Source: Fallopia convolvulus (taxonomy: Eukaryota > Streptophyta > Magnoliopsida > Caryophyllales > Polygonaceae). Taken from it: a stretch of DNA of 64,000 nt. The position numbers were made by a program, and so were the translations under genes. How positions within the stretch are numbered: position 1 is the stretch's first letter; the number at the start of each line of letters is the position of its first letter. The notes under the pieces are model-generated. The model was not told the DNA's origin and searched no databases. It saw nothing but the letters and a program-made list of their open reading frames with translations. The stretch covers positions 50,952,825 through 51,016,824 of the forward strand of contig OZ024726.1 in NCBI GenBank assembly GCA_964016875.1, given 5' to 3'. Below are positions 32,559 through 42,700 of the stretch, one piece after another.

Positions 32559-34790
32559 ATGGCTCCAGCCCATTCTTATGCCGAGATGAAGGCATGGATC
32601 CAGAACAACCCTAAAGCTCTCTTCCTCACCATGATGGCGGACGTCGAGAAGGAGCAAAATGAAGCCCTTCGCGATGTTCTCATCGAGGGACTTTACAATT
32701 ATGTAAGTCCCTTCCTTCCTCCTCCCTCGGCGGCGCAACCTCCAGCACCGCCGACCTCCACCCTTCCACCTCCTTCTTCCTCCAAAGTTCGCATCGTCGA
32801 CACTTTCGGATCCGAACTCCCTTCTAAATACGAAAAACCCAAACAATCCAAACACAAACACTCGTCCAAAGACTCCTCCAAATCCAAACACCACTCCTCA
32901 AAATCCAAACATAGCTCCAAACACAAACACTCCCAAATCTCCGCTTCTTCATCCCCATCTCTTTCCATTCCAAAGAAAAAATCCCTCCTCAGCATGGAGG
33001 AGGTACTTCATCTATCCAAAACCGACGCCTATACCATCATTCACCCATCCGAGGTCGAGAAGCTCTTTCTCCCTCGTCCCCAATCAATCCCTGAGACCTC
33101 CGGTCCCAGGAACTCCACGATAACCACTTCCTCACCTGTTCCCAAGGTTGAGGGAACTACTAACCCTCCACCCTCTTCCTCTCCCCGAGTTCCCCCACCC
33201 ACCTCACCCATTCCCACATCCCCCATCACTTCCAAATCTTCCTCTGGGACCTCAAGTCCCAAGGCTCGCACTCCTACTCCTCCTCCTTCCACTCCCAAGG
33301 TCCCAACTCCACAAAACTCTCCTCTACCTCCATCTTCTCCCACCACACTAAAACTCCCTTACCCATCTTCCGCGGCCCAGAAAACAATAGACCTTGACTC
33401 CGACGAGGATAATCTCCCCATCGGAGTCCTTGTTCGCCAAAAGGCCACTGCCCCCATCGTAATGGGAACTGCTGAAGAGGAAGCCCAACTAAAGGCCCTC
33501 GAAAAGGAATTTGAAGGCTCACTACACGGGCCTTCCGAAAATCAAGGGGGCAAAGCCCAAGAAGAAGGGAACCCAACACCCTCTGACGGTGCTGAGACAA
33601 GTCGTCGTCAGGAAAACGACGAGGAGGAAACTGGGCTGACCTCCTCCACTGATGAAGGGACCTCCAGTGATGACGCTGAAGAGGAAGAAGAGGCCCCCAC
33701 TTACAAAGAGTGTGCCACCACCCCTGCTCCTGAACAACAGATGGTGGTGTCGGCACAGGTCCCAGAGGAAAGGACCCGCCCACTGCTGATCGAAGCGGCT
33801 GACCCCCCTCAGCAAAAAGGAAAGACTGCGGTCTCTAGGGGGAACTCCAAGAAGAGAGGGAAAGGAGCAAAGCCCAAGAAAGTCCATATCTCTGAAAATC
33901 GCAAGCTCCTTCCCCCACTCATCCTCTTTGAAAAACAGCTCGTTGATGAAGGGCTCGGGCAACTATGGGACCTGATCAAGGCCCAAGGATGGGAACACAT
34001 GTGCAGTGAGTCCGTGAGCATTGATCCCTCTCAGGTGCGCCGATTCTACAACCATTTTTTGGTCCATGACAACGGCACCAAGGGAACTCTCTCCCTCGAA
34101 GGCGATGATTTCATCTTCACGACCTCCACCATCCGTCTTCAACTACAAGTCCCTGTCCAGGGCCTACAAGAACTGCCCACCAAGAGCTGGGGCGACTTCA
34201 ACAATGAGGAGATTTACAACACGATCTACGAGGGTCGTGTTCCCACCACTGGCACCTCTACTCATCACTTGTCCCTCATTGCAAAGCTGGCTCATCAAGT
34301 CATCATCAATATGGTGATCCCTCGCCAGGAGAAGCGCTTTGTTATCAACATCCCTGATGCCATTATCCTCTACCACTTCCTCCTCAAAAAGTCCATCAAT
34401 CTTCCTCGCATAATCTTGGGGCACATGGAGAAGTGCATGGCTTCCAAATCCCACTCCCTTCCTTATGCTGGCCTCATCAAGAAACTCTTGCTAAGAGAGG
34501 GCCTCTACGACACATCCTAGGAAGAGGTCACCATAGGTAGGGAGCTGGACATCTTTGTTGTCCACAAGATGCGGCACTCCGAGCCTGTGGAGGAACAAGA
34601 AAGGCTGCCATCTGGAGAAGGCATTCAGGATGGGAACACTCCAGTGTTGGTGCACATTGCCAACACTCTTGACAAGATCGCCAGGGAACAAGAAAAGATG
34701 GCAAGGGACCAAGAACAAATTGCCAAAGGCCAGGAAAAGCTTGTACAAGTCTTGACACGACTTTGTGATGCCCTGTTCCCAAGCCAATGA
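32559..34790 (+). pseudogene. Sirevirus extra gene (env-like position)
   Basis: The likely start is MAPAHSYAEMKAWIQNNP at 32559. The protein has a short helical start, a His/Lys/Ser repeat tract (KSKHHSSKSKHSSKHKH, about residues 85-130), a long Pro/Ser-rich and then acidic region, and a globular part (about residues 440-654) of unknown fold. An in-frame TAG at 34518-34520 follows LYDTS; the same frame continues for 89 codons and ends in a coiled coil (IAREQEKMARDQEQIAKGQE). Some Sireviruses carry an env-like gene here, with a coiled coil near the end. No signal peptide or clear membrane span is seen, so a surface role is not supported by the sequence. Confidence 0.72.
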
Positions 34791-35154
34791 TCTTTCCCTT
34801 CTTTTTCCTAGCCTCAATGTTCCCACAAATATTGTCTCTTGTGTTCCTATGTACAAATTTTTGCTTAAGTAATACATGGTTTTTAGTATGATTGCGTGTT
34901 CTCTTCCTTCCTTATCTATGTGTTTACTTGTTTTCGATGATGTCAAAAGGGGGAAAGACAAAAAATGCGAGATGAGTTAAGTTGAAAAGATATCATAGAA
35001 TACGCAATAGCTAAGGGGGAACAATTGCATAAAAATCTAAGTACGAACTCAGTGATTCACAAGAAGTGGCTCCCTAGGAACACGCGTAGGAACTCATTTG
35101 CATATCATGCTTTGAAATACTTGCTATTTCTTTTGCGATAGGTTTGTCATCATC

Positions 35155-35168
35155 AAAAAGGAGGAAAT
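35155..35168 (+). other. Sirevirus polypurine tract
   Basis: CAAAAAGGAGGAAAT directly precedes the 3' LTR. Two further purine runs upstream (TCAAAAGGGGGAAAG at about 34943 and AAGGGGGAAC at about 35013) look like extra PPT copies, as reported for Sireviruses. Confidence 0.75.
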
Positions 35169-36211
35169 TGTTGGAACGATGTTGGGACCTCTGGTTCTAA
35201 ACATCGGATCAACGATACAGTTCTCTAAGTTTTGATAATGACAAACGCTATAAGGGAACTAATGTGCTTTGATCAAGTATTTCTAAGGAACACAGGTTTA
35301 GCAAAGAACTTCCATGAATGAGCACACAATGAAGAGTTCCCATCAAGGGAACTCTGAAGAGGAAAGTTCCCATGAAATGAGAACTCCCAGGAATGCCCAG
35401 AGAACACAGGCTTATACAATGAAGAGCGTCTCTCAAAGGAACTCAGCAGAGGACAATTCCCACGATATGGGAACCCACATGTGAAGACAAGGACCGATCA
35501 GCGCATATCACGGGATCCTGTCTTGGACAGGATGAAGGCACAGTCTGAGGAGCAGACTGTCACGATTGATCCAACGGTCCGATCATCTCAAGAAGTTGAC
35601 CTAGTTCAAATCGAAGTCACATGTGAAGAAAGTACAACTTGGGCATCAAGCAAAGGGCATTTCGGACACAAATGAAAGATGCAATTGAAGCCCAAGTTCA
35701 CTCGAGTATAAAGCCAAATGAATAGTGCTCGGATTGAGTACTTCTCCTAGAACCCACAAATACCCACAACAGAAGAAAGAGAAAAGAAGAAGAGAAGTCC
35801 CCGGTGGCGAGTGTCTGATCTCGACGACGGTGAAGCCGAGTTCCCAGGAGCAAGGGAACTGCGATTTGGTGTAAGGTTTGAGTTACTTATTTAGAGATTG
35901 TTGTTCGCTTAGGAACTCAGTTGAGAAGATTCATTAGTGTTGTTAGAGTTAGGTAGAACTTGTAGGAACAGAGAAGTTTGAATCTGGCTGTTTGTAACTA
36001 AGGAACAAATCAATAATATAAGTAATTCATTCAAAATCCTCCAAGCGGAGGTAGAGGTTTACCCATACAACTAGTTGGTTGTAGTGGGGTTCCTCTATAA
36101 GGAACTGTGTTTCTTCAGTGTCTTAACTACTTGCGATTATTTCTTCCGCTGCCTTGGGAACAACTTAACAGCCAGTTCCCAAGCTCTTGCTAACTCATTT
36201 ACGATCCAACA
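35169..36211 (+). repeat. Sirevirus 3' LTR
   Basis: This 1043-bp LTR matches 25367-26409 with about nine substitutions by eye. TATAAA is at 35707-35712 and the perfect hairpin arms at 35334-35341 and 35347-35354. It ends ACGATCCAACA, followed by the target duplicate CCTCC. Confidence 0.93.
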
Positions 36212-36216
36212 CCTCC

Positions 36217-36735
36217 TCAATGTGCTTGGTAACGTCTTCCCATCTCTGAGGCTTAAACCACCGATCCGGACGGTCCAGCACAATGTACCGGTCGTTGTGC
36301 TCGTCCCTCCTCTCAAACCTCTGTTGCCAAGCGTAGGCTCTTTCGATCCGAAACTGGACGATGACGAATTTGGAGGCTTTGCGGTGGGCGGAGAGGCGGA
36401 CAATGCGGTCAAGCTGGGATCTGGAGGAGAATGGGGAGTCCAGGATGACCGATAAGCCGAGGCTTAGCTGCTTCTCGACGAGTCGGTAGAGGATGTCGAA
36501 GGCTTGGGCGGAGAGTTGGTCGGCTTCGTGGGGAGGTGGAGGGCAGGAGGAGGTGGAGGAAGAGGGCGAAATGGAGTCGAGGATGTCGTCGAGGCGGAGG
36601 AGGGAGCAGTGTCGGAGGTGGAGGGGATAGTTCGAAAGCTATTGAGGTCCTGTCGGTGAAGGGAGGACCTGTGACCGCTATGATGCCAGCGCAAATCCTC
36701 TGTTTCGATTGTTTGTTCCGAATTTGTATTCCAAT
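36217..36735 (-). pseudogene. Kinase-DC1 pseudogene, 5' part (P-loop kinase-like domain)
   Basis: Reading leftward, the frame gives ICAGIIAVTGPP, the start of a P-loop, but the box reads FTDRTS where the better preserved gene has YTGKTT, so the Gly-Lys pair is lost. A one-base frame change near 36645 follows. Then come RLDDILDSISPSSS, LSLGLSVILDSPFSSRSQLD, KFVIVQFRIERAYAWQQRFE and RWFKPQRWEDVTKHIEE, matching DDILDS, VVIDSP, FVILECRPEAKYAWQMRFE and FWFKPKEWDD in the gene at 42701. It meets the Sirevirus target site at 36216. The first bases lie within the left arm of the inverted repeat. Confidence 0.82.
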
Positions 36736-38337
36736 GATATTATTGGTCCACCAAGATAATTAAGAAAAAGGCTAAAATTATAATTCTGAAATTTTAAAAA
36801 GATAAAATTTAATTGATTTACTTTCCTATTATTCTGTTCAGTGTATTCCTATGCCCAAAACCAAATTATTCTGCCGCAAAACCAAGATCACAGTTCAACT
36901 TCTCTTGTGCTTTATTCATTCATACAACCGTTCAAATTAAACCTTAATGTAAGTTTCAATTTATTATTTTCGTTTCAATTCAGAGTTCCTTTGAATCTCA
37001 TACTTAGCTTTGTGCCAATCGAGTCAGGTAAGTTCATTGTTGAGTAGATTAATTACATACCCCATAAGAAATCAAGTGGTCCAACTAGATAAATCAAGGG
37101 AGCCAATCCATTGTTGAGTAGATTAATTACATACCCCAAAAGCAATCTGATTCCACCACAACTCAGCAAATAATAAGAAATTTACGGATAAATCTAGCAA
37201 AATATTGTTGATCATGCAAATTAAAACTCATCAATTAAAACTCATTTTAAGAATCAAAATTAAACCCCATCGATCAAGAATTGAACAAGCCTAAGCATAA
37301 TTAGTACTGAATCGATGATACCAAAAACCCTAATTCTAAAACACCCATCGAAGCAGAGAATCAACAAATTCCTAGTTCAAATAAACATCGCAAAGTGAAA
37401 AGGATAGAGAAGTCAAATATACCGCTAAGCTTAATTGTCTGCAATCCACCACCGTCACCGCCCTGTTCTTCTCCGATCAAAACCGTCGCCGGCCTCGGTA
37501 AAAGCTTAATTGTCTGCATTTTTACCGAGGCCGGCGACGGTTTTGATCGGAGAAGAACAGGGCGGTGACGGTGGTGGATTGCAGACAATTAAGCTTAGCG
37601 GTATATTTGACTTCTCTATCCTTTTCACTTTGCGATGTTTATTTGAACTAGGAATTTGTTGATTCTCTGCTTCGATGGGTGTTTTAGAATTAGGGTTTTT
37701 GGTATCATCGATTCAGTACTAATTATGCTTAGGCTTGTTCAATTCTTGATCGATGGGGTTTAATTTTGATTCTTAAAATGAGTTTTAATTGATGAGTTTT
37801 AATTTGCATGATCAACAATATTTTGCTAGATTTATCCGTAAATTTCTTATTATTTGCTGAGTTGTGGTGGAATCAGATTGCTTTTGGGGTATGTAATTAA
37901 TCTACTCAACAATGGATTGGCTCCCTTGATTTATCTAGTTGGACCACTTGATTTCTTATGGGGTATGTAATTAATCTACTCAACAATGAACTTACCTGAC
38001 TCGATTGGCACAAAGCTAAGTATGAGATTCAAAGGAACTCTGAATTGAAACGAAAATAATAAATTGAAACTTACATTAAGGTTTAATTTGAACGGTTGTA
38101 TGAATGAATAAAGCACAAGAGAAGTTGAACTGTGATCTTGGTTTTGCGGCAGAATAATTTGGTTTTGGCCATAAGAATACACTGAACAGAATAATAGGAA
38201 AGTAAATTAATTAAATTTTATCTTTTTAAAATTTCAGAATTATAATTTTAGCCTTTTTTTTAATTATCTAGGTGGACCAATAATATCATTGGAATACAAA
38301 TTCGGAACAAACAATCGAAACAGAGGATTTGCGCTGG
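36686..38337. repeat. Large inverted repeat, 818-bp arms, 16-bp loop
   Basis: 36686-37503 is repeated in reverse complement at 37520-38337. Pairing positions keep a constant sum (75023) at both ends and at the centre, so the arms have no net length difference. Only scattered substitutions were seen by eye (for example near 36770 and 36850). The left arm starts inside the kinase pseudogene and covers what would be its 5' leader and promoter. A CT-rich leader-like stretch with GGTTTTTGG and TCGATTC motifs, followed by a GC-rich stretch near the centre, looks like a gene 5' end. The loop copies 37430-37445. No terminal repeats or target duplication of a known transposon are evident. Confidence 0.9.
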
Positions 38338-38619
38338 AGGCGTGGAGGCTGCTGAGCTAACGTCGATTTTAGGATAGGATAATTAATTTCTCTTCTTTTA
38401 TGGGTTAAGTATACTTAGCTTTCGAAATTAAAACTAGTTGCTTAAACAAAATAGTATTAATAATTGTTTTTTTTTTCAAATACTCCGTATATAAATTATC
38501 TAGGAACAAATAAATATTCATGATTGTCAAACACAAATTAATTTTTAATTTTTATAACAAAGATAAACTTAAAAGTATAACTCTTTTTTTTATTGTAAAT
38601 ATATATATATATATATATA
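38338..38619. other. AT-rich spacer with TA microsatellite
   Basis: No gene. It contains poly-T runs and a (TA)n run at about 38600-38620 that touches the tail of the LINE. Confidence 0.65.
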
Positions 38620-40590
38620 AATTTTTTGGTGGAAGAAGAGACAGTATTCCCCGGCCCCTCAAGGAGGCATTTTATTAATTAATCAAAAAAGGGCTAATTA
38701 GTCAGCAAATGGGGGATAGCTCGGCCCCTTACATCAGCAACAAGCAAAGAAATAACACCCTCTGGCGGGTCAGGTAATACATGAACGCCTAAACTAAACA
38801 AAAAAGCAAAAGAAGCTAAGTAATCAGCCACACAGTTTGCTTCCCTGTAAACATGACAGATCTAGACATGCCCGTTCCTACTAATTAAGTCATGGCATTG
38901 ATCAGCCAAGCTAAATAAAGGGTGGTAACGATCTATAGGTTTATTTAGAAAAAGGCACACCAACTGTGAATCCAATTCTAAATAAACCCTCTTGTACCCC
39001 CATTCCCAAGCTAAGCGTAAACCTTGAAGTGCACCCCAAAGTTCAGCCATAAGAACATTACACATTCCAATATTATGAACAAAGCCTACCCTCCATTGTC
39101 CATTGCTATCACGAATGACGCCTCCAGCTGCCGCTAAACCATCACGAACGGACCCATCAGTATTAATCTTCACCCAAGGATCCAGGGTCGAGACCAAAGA
39201 ATAAAATGCTCCTCTCTTTGTCTTTTTTCCGTAGCAAGCAAGCCCGTGCATAAGTCGATGATGCTCCAAAATGAAACCCTTATGGTTGCCTGTAAATGGA
39301 ACAGGATCAAAAATCAATCTATTACGCCATTTCTAAATCCACTAAATAGCAGTCACGAAAATACAATTCCAATCACCACCACTAAAATGCTTGTGATTGG
39401 AAGAGATATTGCAACGTAACCAATAATCAATATCAGAATCGAAAAAGACTTCCCTGGCAAGAGGAGGGTGGAGATCTTCCCAAAAACGCTTTGTGATAGC
39501 ACAATCACGTAAAAGGTGGATCAACGACTCCTCCTCGGTAGAACATATCGAGCAAAGGGTACTTGTGGCGAAATGTCGCCTAACCCGCTCTACATTTGTT
39601 AGAATAACACCTTTCCGAACAAGCCATGCAAAAACACAAGCATGCTCCAGAGCTTGAATGGACCAAATACGTTTATACAAACCACGATCAACCTCTATTA
39701 ACATGGCATCAGCACGAAGAAATGCATAAGCTGCAACAATCGTATACTGCCCCGACACTGAATTGCACCAAGTTAGAACATCCAAACACGTATCATCCTC
39801 CACAACTCTAATAGAAGCAAGTTGAAGAAGGACAACAGTAGGCAGAAGAGTATTCAACAGTTGCCATTTCCAACCCACACCAGGCTGCCAATAATCACAA
39901 ACCAGCAAGGCCGAATCACAAGGAGCAATAGGCTGAATCGCCAAATCAACAAGACACCCGACCAACAACTAGCCAGCGGTCATGCCAGAACCGAACAGAT
40001 TTGCCATTACCCACACACCACTTCGAGCCATGAATGACAACCTTCCGTACTCCCAGCTCAATACTCCGCCAAATATGGGACTTGGCCATAGACGTCGACC
40101 CCGAAGGCCGAATATATTTGGCCCTAAGTACATCGACAAAAAGCTTATTCGTTTCCGTCAAGAACCGCCATCCAAGTTTGCCTACCAAGGCCACATTAAA
40201 GTCTTTCATTGCCAGAAAACCGAGGCCACCATTCTCTTTCGCACGACACAACTCTTCCCATCCGACAATGTGGATCCGACGCCTATCCTCTCTACCTTCC
40301 CAAATGAAATTGCGAGTTAACACATTAATCTTCAAGCAAATCTCACTGGGTAACGTAACCGTGGCCATTGTGTAGACCGGTAACGAGGATAAAACATACT
40401 TAGCTAGAGTAATACGCCCTGCAAGGCTAAGAAATCACCCCTGCCAACCTTGAAGCTTCTTCGTAATCTTCGCCAAGAGAGGTTGGAAAGTCTCCGTTTT
40501 AACTTGCCCATGAAACATAGGCATACCAAGATATCTCCCAATATCTCGAGTAACCTGAAATCCACATTCTTGCTGAATTCTTCTCTAAAT
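38620..40590 (-). pseudogene. 5'-truncated LINE (L1 type, RNase H-bearing)
   Basis: Minus-strand frames give, in order: the end of the reverse transcriptase (GRYLGMPMFHGQVKTETF, LAGRITLAKYVLSSLPVYTM, IWEGREDRRRIHIVGWEELC, 40590-39946), the zinc-binding region (ACVFAWLVRKGVILTNVERV and CSICSTEEESLIHLL, 39968-39342) and a C-terminal RNase H (WVKINTDGSVRDGLAAAGGV, ELDSQLVCLFLNKPID, 39317-38862). Stops and frame changes separate the pieces. The 3' end, CTTCCACCAAAAAA on the minus strand, resembles the tail of the LINE at 54000. It is truncated within the reverse transcriptase. No clear target duplication was found. Confidence 0.85.
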
Positions 40591-40682
40591 GTCAGATGTT
40601 ACTATAAATTGATACTTAAAAAAACATGTGCAAGGTTTTTTTTTTATTCAATTTAATGATGAGGATAAAAAATATAACTCTT

Positions 40683-40905
40683 TTTCACAATGATCATAGC
40701 CATGAAAAGGCGACGCTTACCCGAGGTAGACCAACTGCGCCGATGTGATCGCCAAGTCATACATTAGCCCTGTCATCAGCTATGACAATATCCAACTCCC
40801 TCTCTCCTTCCTCCCGGCAAACCCCCAACAAATCACAGAGCTCGCCTTTGCCGTCGCCCTCCGCTTGGCTGTCATCCAAATGGAGTTCCAATGACCCGTG
40901 GTCAT
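40683..40905 (+). pseudogene. Kinase-DC1 gene fragment (P-loop region)
   Basis: The sequence matches 42790-43015 base by base with small indels: CACAATGAT-ATAGCCATGAAA, then a scrambled P-loop, CGTCATCAGCTA, CTCCCTCTCTCCTTCCTCCC, CAAATCACAGAGCT and CGCTTGGC, up to CCCGTGGTCAT. Frame changes and stops remove any coding capacity. It lies about 2 kb upstream of the full copy in the same orientation, so it looks like the remains of a tandem duplicate cut by the LINE on its left. Confidence 0.85.
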
Positions 40906-41562
40906 TTCTTCACATGTTACGAGATGACCTGTAAGACCAAAAAAAAAAAGAAATACCCCAAATATAACATTATATTTTTATTTTTTAGATTTTAATTAAA
41001 AAATGAAGGCTCGTAAGATTGGTTAAGTAAGAGTCAATTGATATAAAAGTTTGGACATTATTGGTTCTTTTTGGATTTACGAGTCATTTACGGGTCAGGC
41101 CTTAACCCGACCCGTAAAACACGTAACCATAAACCGGGTACAAATCAAGTCCAGGTCAAATTTATTTTTCTTACTAGTCCTCGAATCAACTCATAACTCA
41201 TAAATCGGATTACAAATGGCATGGGGTTAGATTGACCCGTTAGACACCCTAATAAATACAACAAGATTTTTAATTCATCGTACGTCGTACCATGACATTT
41301 CATAGTATTATATTCAAAATACAATTTTCGATATCATTGATGTACTAAAAATAATGCATTAAGAAAACGATAAAATACAAATGTACATTTTTTTTTTGTT
41401 CAGAAATACAAATGTACATTGTACCATAAGAAAACGACTTATATATGCAAAATACAAATTTCTATGTCGTTGATGTACTACAACCATGGATATTATATTT
41501 CCTATCAAATGGAATCATTTCACATGGATCATGGATGCCCTATATTTTATACGTATAAGGTA
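40906..41562. other. Intergenic spacer
   Basis: AT-rich. A stretch at about 41050-41250 has repeated ACCCGACCCGT/GGGTCA-like words that could be a worn transposon end. No gene recognised. Confidence 0.5.
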
Positions 41563-41803
41563 CTCCCTCCATATAAGTCTATTTGTCTTTCTAGACTTAA
41601 ATGGTTGTCTAATTCTACTTGTCTTTTAAAGTATTTTATCCAAAATTTTCCAACTTTACCCTCAAATAACCCATACAATTAATTCCATACACATATCTCA
41701 AGGAATAAAGCATGTAGATTATAGGGGTAATGTGGTAATACTAGGTATTGTCTTAATATATGTGTAAAATGCTAAAAGAACAAGTAGACTTATACGGAGG
41801 GAG
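41563..41803. mobile_element. Stowaway-like MITE
   Basis: The 241-bp element starts CTCCCTCCATATAAGTCTA and ends TAGACTTATACGGAGGGAG, imperfect terminal inverted repeats of the Stowaway (Tc1/mariner) type. TA flanks both sides (41561-41562 and 41804-41805). It has no coding sequence. Confidence 0.9.
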
Positions 41804-41805
41804 TA

Positions 41806-42700
41806 TCATTCAAGTTTCACTTGACCGTCATGCACCAATAAGATAGGGAGTATATATAAGTATGTTGCTTTTTCTTTATGTCAGTTTTGCTTTTCAAGAA
41901 GAAATTTAGCAAACTAATAAGATGCTCCCTAGTCATTGCGTAGTGTTTTGGTAGTAAACTTGCAAAAAAGGCGCGCATAAGTGCATAACACGTATTGTAG
42001 ATAATAAGGAGAGGTACGGTTGAGTATTGCACGCTTCGGAGTTGAATGAGTTTTGACACCTAGAGACGTGGGATTAAGATGCTGAGTCAGAATCTGACAA
42101 AGCCATTGTCTATCGAAGACATTATACATAGGTGTACAAGAACCGATCAAAGAAGGAATTGAAATAGAAGAAAAAAATGTAATGCATCGGAAGAATTGTG
42201 TTTGAAGATTGAAAAACCTTACAGCTCCAATACCATGTGATGGGAATTAATTTGGCTAACTGTGAGGACCTATTTGGTTCTATACATAGGGTTTAAGGAA
42301 TCGAGTTAGATATGGTCTGTCCCTTTTTAATATTTAGTATGAAATAAAGTTTGGGTATATCTCATTTTCATTTCCTCATAATACATATCAGCTCGTACCT
42401 AATCTATTAGCTAGGTAGGTATGAGTGAAATCTATTTCAATCCAATTTCGATATAGAAACAAATACGCCGCGATTGTATACTCCACTTAAGAGTGGATTA
42501 AATAGAATTAAATAAAAACATCTCTTATGATTTTATCTAAAGAAATATTTTTCCATATAAAAATATAAATCTTAGGATTCATCACCTCGGATAAATTATG
42601 TGAGGATATATTATTCCGCATACTTGTCAATATAATCAAGTGGAAACTGAGCTAGACCAAAGTTTATCGAGAAATTAATCTCAACAATTAATCCACGGAG
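41806..42700. other. Upstream region of the kinase gene with a possible copia scrap
   Basis: At about 42222-42236 the minus strand reads TGGTATTGGAGC, close to the copia primer site TGGTATCAGAGC, so a worn minus-strand copia end may lie here. A minus frame at 42150-41929 has no recognised domain. Sequence at 42550-42570 (CATATAAAAATATAAATC) is TATA-like and about 140 bp before the kinase ATG, so it could serve as its promoter. Confidence 0.4.

Larger units (their letters stand above)
25367..36211 (+). mobile_element. Complete Sirevirus-type Ty1/copia retrotransposon
   Basis: The 10,845-bp element is flanked by CCTCC (25362-25366 and 36212-36216). It has two 1043-bp LTRs (TGTTGG...CCAACA), a tRNA-iMet PBS, gag, pol and a long extra gene before the PPT, which is the Sirevirus layout. 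The LTRs differ at about nine positions by eye (under 1 percent), mostly transitions, so the insertion is recent. Even so, gag, pol and the extra gene carry at least five in-frame stops and one frameshift, and the second integrase Asp is Gly. It interrupts the kinase domain of a minus-strand kinase-DC1 pseudogene. Confidence 0.95.

Noticed and set aside
36686..38337. Inverted repeat as a classic DNA transposon or foldback element
   Set aside because: No target duplication or terminal motif was found, and the left arm starts within a gene, unlike an inserted element.
38600..38620. TA repeat as a regulatory signal
   Set aside because: Simple microsatellite at a LINE tail; nothing supports a function.
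41929..42150. Minus-strand 73-codon frame
   Set aside because: No domain recognised; it lies beside a possible worn copia primer site and is probably element debris.
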